DNA of 64,000 bases from Stromatinia cepivora (lineage: Eukaryota; Ascomycota; Leotiomycetes; Helotiales; Sclerotiniaceae), in assembly GCA_014898415.1 (NCBI GenBank), contig RCTD01000015.1, positions 1,364,001 through 1,428,000 of the forward strand. The letters are read 5' to 3'. The notes beneath the pieces are model-generated. The model did no database searches. It had not been told where the DNA came from and saw nothing but the letters and a program-made list of their open reading frames with translations. Position 1 is the first letter of the stretch. Every line of letters begins with the position of its first letter. This document shows, one piece after another, positions 35,536 to 48,781 of the stretch. Made by a program: the position numbers and the translations under genes.

Positions 35536-35880
35536 AGCTTTTTGTTCATTTGGTAGGTGTTGATACTTATTGAATAGAATAGGGTAAAGAAGGCGAGATG
35601 GGTTTTATTGGTGTGTAGACAGGTATGTTGTATGCATGCACTTGATTTCATTTTACTTGATAATCTTACTTTCCCTATATCGTCATCTATCTCGGCAAAC
35701 CTAGGGGGATTCAAGAAAGGTAGGTAGGTATGTAGGTGAGTAATTTCTCAATGATAAACAAAGACATCTATCTATTCATTTCTCTCTCTCAAAAAATAGA
35801 GAAAAAAAAAAACTCCTCCCAAATGCAATACACGCTAGCTAACTACCCATTATGGAATATGTAATAAAATTCATGTCCTC

Positions 35881-38800
35881 CTATAATGCCCACTCATTCC
35901 TATCATCCGATGCTGTAACAAATGGTTCATCTATTCGTTTAATCGCAAAGTCGCTGCAGAGGATACTAATATTCGAGTTAGCAAGATATGTTCCACATCT
36001 AAACCCATACATAGCCTTTCCCCAGCTCCTATACCCCTCCCCTAAAGATAAAAGAAAACTCACCAAGCACTCGCTACCAAACCATCCAACTCAGCAATCA
36101 ACGCTTCCCTCTTCGCACCCATAACCATTCCCTTACTAATCAACATTTGCACCTCTCTAATCCTCTTCGCCCTACCCACACCCACCTGATCCATAACTCT
36201 CTTACCTAAACAATCACTATGAAAAGCATGTTGACAAGGAAAGACAAAGAATTGGCGACTCAGTAATGGTAACGTGCACACGTAGCATTTTTCTCCCGGT
36301 TCAACAATCGCATACCGTCGATCGAGGGCCGCGATGTCGATTTTAATATTTGTAGCCGTTTGAGAAGATTCGTCCATTTCTTTCTTGAGGGCATCGATGT
36401 TGCGACTGTAGTCTTCGAGCGCAGCGCAGATTTCTTCTTTGAAATCATCGATTACGACGAAGTCAGGGAAAAAAGGTATGAGATCTTCGATTTTGAGGAG
36501 ATCACAACGTTTGAGGAATTCGATGGCGGTTTTGATGCCATTTGATTGGGAAATTACTTTTTTTGCTACTGCAAGCCAGAGCTTTTTTCGCAGTGGAGGA
36601 TTTGAAAGGGGACGGTCAGCAACGAGAGAGGCAAGATCTATTTCCGAATGTGCGAGGGCGAGTTCGACTGCTTGTAAATATTGCCCCATGGTGCTATAGA
36701 TGTGTACACAAGATTGGACTCGCGAGTGTTGAATGCAAAGTCGAAGAGCAAAGTCTGAATCAAAACTTGGATCATCACCTTGCGATTCGAGGTATGAGAG
36801 GAGAGCCGATTCATCTTTTGATGGATGAGCGGCATAAATTGATAATAGTGTATTATGTACGGCAGCGTCGGTTGAGTTTAGGTGATTGATAACATGTAGG
36901 AGGTAACGAATGGCTTGGTTTTTTGACAGAGGCCCTTGAAAATGCTTATCGTAGTTCAGTAAAGCAGGAATGAGATTCCGAGGCTTTAAGTCCGAATGTC
37001 TCATTAGAATATCAACAAGATCAGTGGCTACATGCGTCATGAGTCCACTGCTATATCGATAGAAGATTTCGGGTGCTGTTTGCTTCTTCAATACGTCCAA
37101 TGCCTCCTTCCATCGTTCTCTCTGAATCCAATAGGAGAGAACATAATTGTAATCATTTACAGCACTGGCAAAGAATAAAAGTTCATCTTCCCTGCCATGG
37201 CTGCTGATTATGTCGTAGGTGGTCTTCTTGTCGAGGTCATTTTTGTATTTTGTGACAAAGTCTTGGTATTCCGTTCGAATTGTGTCTAATTGATTTCTAG
37301 TCTCGGTAGGATTCAAATTTTCAGACAATTCAGCTTTAGTGATGATTGTATCATCTAGGGAGTTAAGCTTCGACATAAATATTTCTACCAGCCAACTTGC
37401 AATCATGATACGTTGCATTATTGAGGCCTTTCTGTACGTCGTAAGTTTCGTCAGAAGGTACTTTCGTAAGGCATCTTGTTGGTCATTATCAACAAATGTG
37501 AGTGCAACTTGTTCAAATGGTTTACTGCTCTTTCCGTATACTCCCGCAGCTTCAAGATATGAACCTTTGCTAATGAGGTAGTCACCAGATGCTGTAGCGA
37601 CAGCATCCTTCTGAGCTGGGCCCCTGGCATATCGCAACGCTGCATCAAAATGTTCTGTCTGCAGCATAACTTTCCATACATCTCTATCTTCGTCTGTGAC
37701 AACAATTTCATAAATTTCTTGTGTAGTGAAGAGCCAAAATGTGTTCTTCTCTTGGTCAGCGAACAGTCCAAGTGCTTGCTGGCCAGGTTCCAAGACTACT
37801 TGATCAAATATTACTCTATCATCTAGTCGATTGACGGCAACGACCCGTCCACCAATCAGATGAAGGATGTGCCATTGAGTCAACGCGATAGAGTCGATTG
37901 AGTCTGGAACTGGCTTCTTACGACCCATCGAATTCTCTGAAGCCGGCAATTGAGATCTAGGTAACAACTTTGCCTCGGTAAATAATCTTGCGCCTAAATC
38001 CGACGTAGCTGGCGTAGTCATTAACGTCCCATAGTACACACCTTGCGATGACAGCCATGCAAAAGTACGATCCGGGGTCAGACTTTCCATGGACGCGGAG
38101 TCGGGATGATTTGGGGACACCACAAGAGAAGAAGCTGCAGTTGTAGATATCCTAGACAATTCATGAATCGTGGGTTGTTCCGTCTCGAAAAGCCGTGTAA
38201 ATATTGATGCACCCCCCTCATGTGCGACCCGACCAATCTTGCCTATTAAGTGAAGAACCCGACTTTGTGTAGCTATCATTACTCGTCGGACCTCTTTGGC
38301 GTCAGGTCTACCAGTAACAAGGTCCACCCATAATCCAGTAACAGGTCCATCTGGAAGCCTCATAAGTGCTTTTAAATATTTGTCCTCCTTCCTGTAGAAT
38401 TCCGTAGCAGTCTCAATGTACCCTTCATAAATCATTCCATCGGAAGTCCCAATAAGTATCTCCCTGGTTGAAGATGTCGGTAACGAAGGATTCCAAGCAA
38501 TACATTCTATCCATACTCCTCGCAGTCGTGAAAGAGGCCTAGGTTGCCTAGATTGCGTATGAAGGTAATAGTTCTCCCCTTGTGAAGTACATATAATCAG
38601 ATGTGAAGCTGTTGGGTCGAGGAACATGCGCCGTATCACTCCAACCTCCGAGGTCTTTTTAGGTAGGTCAATATCTAAATCAACAATCAGTTGGCTGATT
38701 CAATAAATAGTAAGTGTGCAAAGCCTCACCATCTATATCTGCGGGATTATCCAGGTCGATTCTGAGAATCCTCCCATTTGAAAGTGCCAAAACCAGGACA

Positions 38801-38946
38801 TTGTTTGCGACGTGCGCTGCTACAAAGTCGGAGGCAATAGAGAATTGTAGTTGTACTTTCTCGACATTAAATATCGGAAGTGCAATCTCATTAAGGTCTT
38901 GTAGATTTCTTGCGGCTACATAACCGCTTGACGGGTCGAGAGCCAT
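35881..38946 (-). CDS. VPS18: Vacuolar sorting protein Vps18 (Pep3), HOPS/CORVET core subunit
   Basis: Core subunit of the HOPS and CORVET tethering complexes on vacuole and endosome membranes. Exons 38946..38730, 38674..36064 and 35965..35881 give 970 aa. The N-terminal half is the Pep3/Vps18/deep-orange beta-propeller (LQFSIASDFVAAHVANNVLVLAL, ILIGTSDGMIYEG). The C-half is alpha-solenoid (clathrin-heavy-chain-like). The C-terminus has a RING-H2: CYVCTLPL, then FPCQHAFHSDCL, with the final zinc pair only after the last intron. I chose the acceptor at 35966 because it yields CILCSDFAIKRIDEPF, restoring a CxxC pair. A downstream acceptor (exon from 35953) stays in frame but would delete one Cys. 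An unspliced reading would end wrongly at 36060. Confidence 0.95.
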
Positions 38947-41900
38947 CCGTCGTTGTTGTATGAGCTACCTCATGGTCGTTGAGCTCGAGGCTGTGATTCG
39001 TTGTCCAAGGCTGGCAAGCCATAGCTTCAACTTGCACTTGACGAATTAGTGGCAGGCCGTATTAAACACACGTGATATGCACGTCACATGATAATCAGCT
39101 TCTCGATCCTTTTGAAGATCACAACATATTTAGGGTAATATCTTGTCCTTGTACAAATTATGGAATACGAGGCTTTCATTTTGCGGGTAGAGACATTTCA
39201 TCATCCTGGATGCAGTGTACCTGTATACAGGTTTGAGGTCCCACAGCATGCCACTCTGAGCTCGAGTTCCTCCTGGTTGAAAAGTTCTACGTGAGTTCCA
39301 CGAGGATTCAGATAATGACAGCCAATGTACATCTTATTGTCCTGTCATCCCCATCTAGAGATTAAGTCTTGTATTCTTCTATTGTAAACACTCGAAGTCC
39401 TGGTTCCGGTCGATCTTACTCCTGTGAGCCGTGTACCTTAACACCGAAGCAAGGACTCTGATGTCGCCTCGTAGATCCGTAGCTCGTGAAATAGCTATGG
39501 ATTACACAGCATGATTCATCTCCTATGTCAAATTTTAGACACATTTTCCTCTTAGATAGTACCGATGCATGTTTATACCCACAGCTCTCGTGGTCCGAGA
39601 TCGTTAGTATCTGTCGTAACTTCCTCAAAGTTTCCGGGAGAGGATATTTACGGTCTCCCGGTCCTCCCACTAATGACGCTGGGGTATCCCCAAATAAATT
39701 CGAAGCATAATCGTAATCTATATCGGCGGGATGACTTGGTATGTAGCATACTAAGTCCACTTCTTGAGTTACTGATTTTCGTTCATCAGTGCTGAATCAT
39801 GAATACGATGACAAGCATCGGCTGGAAACATTGAAAAAGGTCTTGGCACCGGGTATTGAGTGATGAGCACAGTAAATTTGCGTCGTTAAGGTTCAACGAC
39901 ATTGACGATATATTTCCATAGCCAGAAGTGCTTTGGCGAGGGGTAGTTAACAGATTTCTCCCGCTCTTGGAAAGTCAAGGTATCAATTGGGGGCGGAGGT
40001 TTCATCCCCCTGAGCTAAAAATACGAAAATAATGTCTATAATATATCGATTGCGGGGACTTCACATGCTGCGCTAATCTTATGTTTACATCAGGAATGGA
40101 AAGCTCCTTGAAGGTGGTGATAGGTTGAAAAAGATTGAAAGACAGGGGACATCGAGGCAACGAAAGGAAATTAAGAATGCTTGAAACGAGTTCGATAAGG
40201 ATGAACTCAGACAGGTGACCTCATGTCTTCAGAAATAGTGAAGATCATGCTAAAGAGGAAATTGATATTTTGCGTACTCAGAAATCCCTGACCCGGGGAA
40301 AAAGAAAGGAAAAACATTGCTGATGCTGATGATGCGCAAGTCTAGTCTTGTCAAACAAACGGAAAGAGCTATACCGAAACCATCTCTGGATCAGATCAGA
40401 GTCTGGAAGAATGCTTTGCGGCTTTGACTTCAACAACGTAAAGTTTACTTTCCTAAGGGTCAAGAATAGAATGATACTACTATCTAAGTAAACGCAGTAC
40501 CAAAATCCACAACATGATTCCTTTTCCCGGTAGTCAAGCAAGAATTATAAAGTCCGGATCTGAAATACTACTATGTAGATCGTAATGCTCTGACGAATAT
40601 TATCATTGGTCAAGAAAGTTTCCAGGGTTTGTCAATGCTTTCGCGACCCTTGGAGTTTCATAATTGATCTGCGGTCATCAGGTAGGATTAGGATTGGATC
40701 ATTGGAGAGCAATTCTCAAACACCAAACAAAAATCATCGAAAGGATCAACTGAACGGGTATCCAACTATGGCTATTGACAACGGCAAATCCGAAAGCAAA
40801 TCCCACTCTAAAGGGTTGGTTATGTACTCTGTATTCAGGTACTCGGGATTGCCTTTAGGCCTTTTTTTTTTCACGTTGGGCTCGATGCTACTACCTTAGA
40901 TATGTGCGGAGTATGTAGCTAGGTGATTGAATTCACAGTAGTTTCTGTTGGAGGCCGCAAAAAAGATAAACTTGTAATAAGCTGCAGGATGTCGCCGCCA
41001 TCTGAAAGTTGGTTGCATGGTCTAGCTTACAAGCATACGATAGTTTAGCGAGAGAGCTCATCAGCCTACCCAGGTTTATGCTGTTTGTTCTAAATTGTTA
41101 CAATGTACCTAGGTAGCTAGTAGGTACTGTATGTGATGGAAGGTTATGGAAAGTACTGATATCTGATATAGCTTATAGGTGAGTACGATACGAATCATAC
41201 GATATACTTTTGATCAAGCCCTTCCTTCATATTTCAAGCAACACTATTTTTTCGATTTACCTTTTTTCCCCTGGCACCGACGAAAGGGATTCGCCTCAAG
41301 GCTAAAATCCCTAAGGCTATCAATTATGATGCTATTTTCCCGAGCCAGCCCCCCTGGCTATTGGCGCGCACAAGCTGTCTTGTTCGACCGACTTTTGGGA
41401 CGTTTCATATTCTCTTTAGATAAAAGATAATCAGCGACTTATCAAACGCTCAGCCTAGTATCCATGTAAGAACCAATTGAAAGTTAAAGATCGGGGCCAT
41501 CTTCAAGACGACCAAAAATTTGAGACTGTGGGATATTTCTAAAGGATGGAGGCAAAAGATTTCAACAAATAAGATTTATAAAAATATTCAACTTCTTACC
41601 CCGTATATTCATCTGACTGACTGTTGCATAAGGATTGTTGCCAGCGCATAGGGCAGGAATCTGGAATCTGGAAGGAGATACTGTACAGCCGTTTGAGACC
41701 GATGTCATGTCCTTCTTGTCTTATCTCTCAAGATGAAAATTCTCAAACATTGAATCTAATCTTGCCTTAGTTATGTTTAATCATCTTTCTCCCGTTTGCT
41801 CCGGATCCCAAAGAAGATTTATGATTTCTTTGATATTGAGAAACATTAACAGCCATAATTTAATCAATTTGATGATGCCTTTATCGTCAAATCCCTTGAA

Positions 41901-43421
41901 TTTTGGTCTCTGTGTCTCTGGTCTTTCCTCGGAAGAAACCGAAACCGAAACAAAAATCCTCACCTCACCTGATCTAGATGATTCGGTTTGGCTTTCCCGA
42001 GAACATCTTAGAATCATCTTGCATGTTTGCCGAGTAGAAGCATAGCATAGTTTTTGACGCATTTCAACGATTTTGGAAAGTTGGATTATGTTGATATGCT
42101 TTCTCTGACTTTCAATTGGGGACTGGAGAGATTTTGCATATGTATGTATGACCTAGGATTATTTTAGTTCCGGAGTAAAGCTACTACTCTAGAACACACA
42201 CATATGATGCCCATCTAGCAGAGTAGCATCCTCGTACCCGCATGTAGGTGTTTACTAGGTACTTGGTTGGTTGATTCTTTTTTTTTCTTTTTACCATCTA
42301 AAATCCTAAGAAGTTCGAAGTCTCAGTTCTCAGTTCTCGGTTCTCTGGGAAAAGGCTTGAAAAATACATGCATAATCATTTGACCCTTTACCATATTAAG
42401 TTAATCTCATGATTGCGCCCTAACCCTTGATTTGCTGAGTATCTAGTTATTTTTTTAATCCTTGTTCTTTTTGATCCTCGTGCTAGTCTACATCCAAACA
42501 AATCAATTGATCCAACTTGCCCTCTTTGCTCTGATCTCCTCGCCTCTTTTCCCTTTCCTTTCCCCACTCATACAAAACATAGCGTGATAGCTTACTTTGG
42601 CAGCCGCGTCCATTATTGTCTCGGATTCTCAGTCTCTCTTATTAGAGAATTTGATAGAGAATTTAATAACCTACCTAGTAATAATAAAATCCCCGTCGTC
42701 GCTCGCTCCCTCATTCAACGAAAACCCTTGAATCAGACTACATACTACATACGTACAGTATTCAAACCCAACCTTGAGATTCTATCGGTCTATTGACTCT
42801 ATTCGAAAAAACTCATTTATTAAAACATTTTACAACAATTTATTAATTCCATTTCCGATTATTTATTTTCTCGTCTAGTGGGAAAATATCCACTTCAAAC
42901 TTTAACTCACCACAACCCAGTCCACTCACTCATATGGGCACGTACTTGTAGCACTCAAACCCTCCTCCTCTTCTCTGTGTCTGTTCTTTGATCCCATCTC
43001 ACATCACAATCCACGACTCTTCAATAGATCTTTACCGGGTGGTATATCTATAGAACTTATTAATTATTAAAATAGATCCTGGAAGATCTATATCATTTAA
43101 CATACAAGAACGACATATCTCGCAACACGGTCATTGAGCAATTGAGCATTCGCACACAGTCAGTTGTACCTACCTCAAAAAAAAAAAACAAATCCTAAAT
43201 CACTTCATTCAATTCAACCTTGCGACACTCGCTTTCAATCATTTGAAACTTCAACTCAACCTTTCGAGCAGATAATTACCATCTGACCTGTACAATCATC
43301 TTTCGAATCAGAATCTTCTGACTTATTCTCGAAAATAATCACATCGCCAGGTCTTCTCACTTCATTGCCAATTCGCTCCTGCTTTTACAAAATCGAATTA
43401 GTATATTAATCAGCCACCTTC
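38947..43421. other. 4.5-kb gene-free region upstream of ste11
   Basis: It separates the divergent Vps18 and Ste11 genes. No supportable gene. Short frames (for example 40606..40899, 41773..42045) lack introns, motifs or composition that would mark them as coding, and the latter is mirrored on the other strand. The right ~1 kb (42300-43420) is pyrimidine-rich with poly-A/T runs, as expected for a long promoter and 5' UTR. Non-coding RNAs cannot be excluded. Confidence 0.5.
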
Positions 43422-43433
43422 ATGCCTTTGTAA
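43422..43433 (+). promoter_or_regulatory. uORF1 of ste11 (ATG CCT TTG TAA)
   Basis: A three-codon upstream ORF ends 13 nt before the ste11 start. Its stop overlaps the next uORF start as TAATG, a geometry that allows termination-reinitiation. It is relevant only if the transcript starts upstream of it. Confidence 0.5.
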
Positions 43434-43459
43434 TGCCATCGACACAATGGCAATGTTAG
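43433..43459 (+). promoter_or_regulatory. uORF2 overlapping the ste11 start
   Basis: An eight-codon ORF begins 14 nt before the ste11 ATG in another frame and ends 13 nt inside the gene. It would compete with the main start. Confidence 0.5.
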
Positions 43460-46368
43460 CTTCAAAGAATCCTTTTCCCGCATCGCTGGGCCCATCCTCA
43501 TCTTCCTTCTCTTCTAATTCACAATCGGCCAGTACACAATCAAGTAGAAGAGCGCCAGCCATGTTGGCCACAAACCAAACATTCGCGAGCCCTACAGAAT
43601 CTGAGTTTTCGGATGTAGACAGTCCAGAGTCTGCAAAGAGGTGGGATGAGGATCAAGTTGGCGATTGGCTAAGGAGTATCAACTGCGGTGACTATGAGAA
43701 GTTGTTCAAGAAGAACAATATAAATGGCGAGAACCTCTTGGAGATGGACAAAGCGGTACTTCAAGAAATGGGTATTGAAAAGATAGGAGATCGGGTTCGT
43801 CTATTCTTGGGCATTAAGAAGCTCAGGACGAAGGCCTATGCCAACCAGAAGAAGAGAAATAGGGTAAGTGTTCTTTAGCTGCCCATTGTAGCAGATTGAT
43901 GTTGACGGTTTTAATCACAGGATTCTTTTGCGACACTAGATACCTTTGCACACACGCCGTCTTCTGGCTCACCACGTCCTACAAATTCTGGAAGTCGAAA
44001 TATGTCTACATCTACGAGCAAGAGATTCTCAAGACAGTTTGATTCTTTTAATACCGCTACAGCGATTCCCGAGAACGTCAGTAAACCAGCTTCACGACCT
44101 GGCTCACCCTTGACAAATTCTGAAGTTCGACCTGTACGACAACAGAGATATGGCATCATGAGCCCCGCAGAACAAATGAAGCGGGAACAAAATCAAGGAT
44201 ACTTTAATGGTTCGAGTAATATTAGCATACCAGGAAGTGCTGCGACTATTTCTGGAAGGCGGCCCACCACCCCATCTGATCCTGCACAACCACAGATGGC
44301 TCGGCTAGCTGGTGGTCATACTCGAGCTAACCCCAGCATCGATGGCTCGCTCATGGCTTCATTGCCCACGAACCAGGATGTCATCAGGGTGATATCTTCT
44401 AGAGGTGTCACAAAGGTAGTCAAGGTTGCCGATTGTAGCTCCTGCGACGAGGTGATGCGATTGACTTTGAGGAAATTTGGTTACCGCGAGGACCATGATC
44501 GGAACTATTGTTTCTGGGTCCTTGCTGGTGTCGATCCGGATCCCAGTCAATGCCGTCGACTGCCAGAATCTGAACTCTGGCGCATCATCAAAGATCAAAA
44601 GAGGGCTGAAAGAAATCGACTTATCTTGCGAAAGATACATGCAGGTGAACCAGGCGACGATGAGCTACAGCGAGCCGCCAGCATCGCATTGGAGGAAGCT
44701 ACAACAACTCACAACCGTGCTATCGAAACGTCCGATAACAAGCGTAGTCAACTCAAAGTTCAGAAAATGCTCGGAGAAACCTGGAATGACAACCTTCAGC
44801 ATCCATTATCACCTGCCTCGTTTCAATCGACTGGATCCAACCTGTCCATTACTGAGAGAGAACGTAATGTGTATAATGCGGCGAAGGATCTCGAGAGACC
44901 ATTACCAGCCGATTCTCGAGAGAGCTCAAGGCATAAAGCAGGCAAGAAAGGTGGTCTGCGTCACTTCTTTGGGCAGAGACCTCCAAGTGAATTGATCACG
45001 TCGGATTTGACGACATACTTCCCAGACCACCCTCGCGAGGAAATTGACCGTACTGCCAGACTTTCACTGCGGAGATCTACTCGCCTAAGTAAGGTCAACA
45101 GCCGTTTGAGTGTTGCCAGTAACCTGAGCTTTGCTTCGAGCGTGGCTGATGCCCCGCCAATGCCAACCATTGCCGATACTTGGCTCATGGGTAATAGTCA
45201 ATTAGCAAAAATCCGACCTTTGGACCTTTCAAGAGCAACTAGTAGTCGATTCAGAGACTCGGTGGCTTCTTCATTACTCGACATTGTCCAAGAAGAATCC
45301 CCAACTGAGCCAAATCGCAAATCTTATGTCTCCTTTGCGACTGATAGCGGATCTGATACTACCAATGTTAACGTAACTACTGATGATGGAAGCAGCGTGA
45401 GAGATAGCTACTTTGAGGATGGTAGCACAGAAGCTGGAGATTCTTTGAAAGAAATCACCCAAGCGCTGAACAATGACGGAGAGGAATTGGATGAAGAATT
45501 GGAAAGTTTCCTACAGGGCGACTCTTGGGACGACAGCAAATGGATGAAGGGTGCACTTATTGGACAAGGTTCCTTCGGTAGTGTTTTCTTGGCTTTGCAT
45601 GCTGTCACGGGTGAACTACTTGCAGTCAAGCAAGTCGAGACACCTTCGCCTAGTACGGACAGTAAAAATGATGCTCGCAAGAAGAGTATGATCGACGCTT
45701 TGAAACGTGAGATTAGTTTCCTTCGTGATCTTCAGCATCCCAACATTGTCCAATATCTCGGAGCAAGCTCATCCGACAATCACCTCAACATTTTCCTCGA
45801 ATACGTGCCTGGTGGTTCCGTCCAAACTATGCTTAACTCTTATGGAGCATTGGGAGAGCCTCTAATTCGAAGTTTTGTGCGACAAATTGTTACTGGCTTG
45901 GCTTATCTCCATGGCAAAGATATAATCCACAGAGATATCAAAGGTGCAAATATCCTCGTTGACAACAAGGGTGGAATTAAAATCTCTGATTTTGGAATCT
46001 CGAAGAAAATTGAAGCCTCGAATCTTCTCAATGGACCTGGCAATAATAAAAACCGACCTTCACTACAAGGATCCGTATTCTGGATGGCGCCTGAGGTCGT
46101 CAAACAAACCGCCTACACACGCAAAGCAGATATTTGGTCACTCGGTTGCCTTGTCATTGAAATGATGACAGGCACTCACCCGTTCCCTGATTGCTCCCAA
46201 CTACAAGCCATTTTCAAAATCGGTGGTGCAAGAATTAGTCCTACCGTACCAGATGAAGCCAGCTCTGATGCGAAGATTTTCTTGGCATCAACTTTTGAGG
46301 TCGAACATACTAAACGACCAAGTGCTGACGAGTTGTTACTGAGCCCATTTTTGAACCCAATCACTTAA
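43447..46368 (+). CDS. STE11: MAP kinase kinase kinase Ste11
   Basis: MAPKKK acting above Ste7/Fus3-Kss1-type kinases in filamentous fungi, controlling mating, hyphal fusion and, in plant pathogens, infection structures. Exons 43447..43863 and 43921..46368 give 954 aa. A SAM domain occupies residues ~66-130 (WDEDQVGDWLRSINC, LQEMGIEKIGDRVRL) for Ste50 binding. A Ras-association/ubiquitin-like domain lies at ~295-370 (IRVISSRGVTKVVKVADCSS). A long Ser-rich regulatory region comes before the C-terminal kinase: GQGSFGSVF at ~684, Lys in LLAVKQVE, HRDIKGANIL at ~809, DFGISKK and GSVFWMAPEVV. All catalytic residues are intact. The start is preceded by two overlapping tiny uORFs, hinting at tight translational control. 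Confidence 0.96.
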
Positions 46369-46901
46369 TTGGGTTATTGGTAGTTTTCTTGCTTCTTTTG
46401 CAGCACCTGTATTAAATTAGTATATGCTTCAAACGCATTGCAAGCGCTGGACATTGCATCGCCTTGGAGTTTTTTTTTTCCTTTCAGCATATTCATTTTC
46501 TTGTACACATTTTTTTTTCCTTTTCTCTTTTTTGATGTCGTAACGAAATACGATACCCAAAGCTTCCTATGGATTTAGGCATAATAAGGGTACTTAACAT
46601 AGATGCATGGATGACAGAAGGGGTGGATTGTGGTATCACTGGTTGGTCTCTTTTCTTTGAAGCCAGCAGTTACATTTTTGGGGATGGAAAATGAAGGCGA
46701 ACGTTATGAAACCATGTATCGAAGGGGATGGGAAAGATGGGAAATATGAGAAGTGTGGAAATCAAAGTGTACAGATATAGGGTGTTGACAGATATGAATA
46801 TCATGATTCAAGATCATACATAACACATGTCTAAACTATATTTGCTTTATTACTCAAATATGACTTGTAGAATCTTGCGCTTCAAATGAATCACAAAGAT
46901 G
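46369..46901. other. Intergenic region, ste11 3' flank
   Basis: It starts with T-rich runs typical of a 3' UTR. No gene seen. Confidence 0.5.
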
Positions 46902-47222
46902 TCAGATATCTAACCTTAGAACCCCATCCAACCCAACCACCTTCCTCTTCCCTCTCCATCTCCCAGCCTCCCCGCCCCACCCGAATATATCATCACCCCC
47001 CTCGGGATTATTGACATCAAATGTGTTGCGGGAGTACAGGATAGGAATTCCTTGGTTGAATAAGTGGCGACACCTGCGAAGAATAGCGACACAAGAACCG
47101 GAGCGTGTATAAAATAGAGTTTCGTTGCACCAGCACGTCCATTCATAGGTCACATACTTCCGACGTTGGGGAGACGGAATACAGGGTAGACTCATCAGGA
47201 GCAGAGGGTTCACCGGGGACAA
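46902..47222 (-). pseudogene. Fragment resembling fungal F-box/DUF7730-type proteins
   Basis: A minus-strand open frame contains LRRCRHLFNQGIPILYSRNTFDVNNPE. It resembles the 'cRxiyxEaipiLYSxNtFd' core repeated in many fungal F-box-like and DUF7730 proteins. There is no upstream domain start, no clear intron structure, and the C-terminus runs into Gly/Trp/Arg-rich low complexity. It is probably a gene relic or an exon of an unresolved gene. Confidence 0.35.
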
Positions 47223-47544
47223 ATACTCCCCCGGATTTTCTCAATCAATATTCCTCAAAACCAATGAGGGTTTCTAATACGGAGAACATGTTTGACACTG
47301 GGCATCACTGAGGAATAATAAACAATTTCGGACCTTCTCCCGCCGAAATTTAATGGATATATCAAAAATTGTCTGAGATGGAAGATTTTCGTCCATTCCC
47401 TGGCTTACGCTTCCTAGCCTCGCTAGCTCGCTAGAAATGTGTGGCGTAAAGTAAACTGCGGTGGCGGTGCACTGATCTCAGCCTTAAACTTTCCGAAGCT
47501 CTCGATTCCATCTCACAGTGACAACAACCACATCCATCACCAAC
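47223..47544. other. Intergenic region, cwc2 promoter
   Basis: About 320 bp including a CTAGC-rich stretch around 47417-47432. No gene seen. Confidence 0.5.
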
Positions 47545-48781
47545 ATGTCTGAAGTCGAGATTGCAAGTCCTCCAACCATGGCGCCAGCCATTGAAGCTTC
47601 GGAGGAAAACTCAATAGCTCTTACTACTACAAACAATGCAACAGGCGCACCCACCGAGCGCAAAGTTAAGAAAATCATACGTCGAAAAAAGCGTCCAGCG
47701 CGTCCCCAAGTCGATCCCTCAACAATAAAGAGCGAACCTCCTCCACAAACTGGTACTATTTTTAATATCTGGTACAACAAATGGTCTGGTGGTGATCGGG
47801 AAGATAAATATCTATCAAAAACTGCAGCAGCAGGACGTTGCAACATCGCGAATGATACTGGATACACTAAAGCCGACAAAGTGACTGGCAGTTATTTCTG
47901 TTTATTTTTTGCACGGGGAATTTGTCCAAAAGGTCAGGAATGTGAATACCTACATCGTTTGCCGGGTATTCATGATATGTTCAATCCGAATGTGGATGTA
48001 TTTGGCCGGGACAAACATTCAGATTACAGAGATGATATGGGAGGTACAGGAAGTTTCATGAGGCAAAATAGAACAATTTATGTGGGAAGGATACATGTCA
48101 GTGATGACATTGAAGAAATTGTTGCGCGACATTTCGCAGAATGGGGCCAGGTTGAGAGAAGTAACGCTCCATAACCTCTTAAACGTGGTAATGAATACAT
48201 ACTAATCTGTATTAGTCCGGGTTCTGAATACGAGAGGCGTCGCTTTTATCACATATTCAAATGAGGCAAATGCGCAATTTGCGAAAGAAGCAATGGCACA
48301 TCAATCATTAGACCATAATGAAATCTTGAACGTAAGATGGGCGACGGCAGATCCGAATCCGATGGCACAGGCACGAGAGGTACGAAGGATAGAGGAGCAA
48401 GCTGCAGAAGCTGTTCGGAGGGCTCTACCTGCGGAATTTGTGGCTGAGATAGAGGGAAGAGATCCTGAGGCACGAAAACGCAAGAGAATAGAAGGAGGTT
48501 TTGGACTGGCAGGTTATGAGGCGCCGGATGACGTTTATTTTGCTCGGGGTGCCAATGCGGTGAACCCAGTTGGTAGACAAGGGCTGGAATTAGAAGATGA
48601 GCAAAGACTCATGCTAGAAGCGGATGCCTACGAGCAGATGGAACAGAAGGAGGAGAGTGGAGGTATATTTTCCAGTAGTACTCTGGCTGCATTAGAAAGT
48701 GCCAAGGGGTCAATCGCAACGAAGCCAAAACCCAAAGCACCGACCGGACCATTAGTGGCTTATGATAGCGATAGTGATTAG
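47545..48781 (+). CDS. cwc2: Pre-mRNA splicing factor Cwc2
   Basis: RNA-binding component of the NineTeen (Prp19) complex that contacts U6 snRNA and the intron near the spliceosome active centre. Exons 47545..48160 and 48216..48781 give 393 aa. The Torus/zinc-finger module begins IFNIWYNKWSGGDRED and contains a CCCH finger (CLFFARGICPKGQECEYLH). It is followed by an RRM (RTIYVGRIHVSDDIEEIVARHF, then TRGVAFITYSNEANAQFAKEAM). The single intron falls between the RRM's first and second half and its splice gives ERIRVLNTRG. The C-terminus is charged and ends YDSDSD. Intact; nothing unusual. Confidence 0.95.

Larger units (their letters stand above)
34760..35880. other. Intergenic region between convergent genes, with two tandem arrays
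   Basis: About 1.1 kb between the 3' ends of the PH-LRR gene and Vps18. It holds a 125-bp GGTATT array and a GAATTGA array. Open frames in the arrays are repeat artefacts. Confidence 0.6.

Noticed and set aside
35953..35964. Alternative last acceptor of Vps18 (CTCTGCAG)
   Set aside because: It stays in frame but removes a Cys of the final RING CxxC pair; the upstream acceptor is preferred.
39416..39760. 114-codon minus-strand frame upstream of Vps18
   Set aside because: It has no ATG at its start, no family features and no clear introns.
41773..42062. ORFs of about 90 codons on both strands over the same bases
   Set aside because: Mirror-image openness reflects composition; neither strand shows motifs or splice structure.
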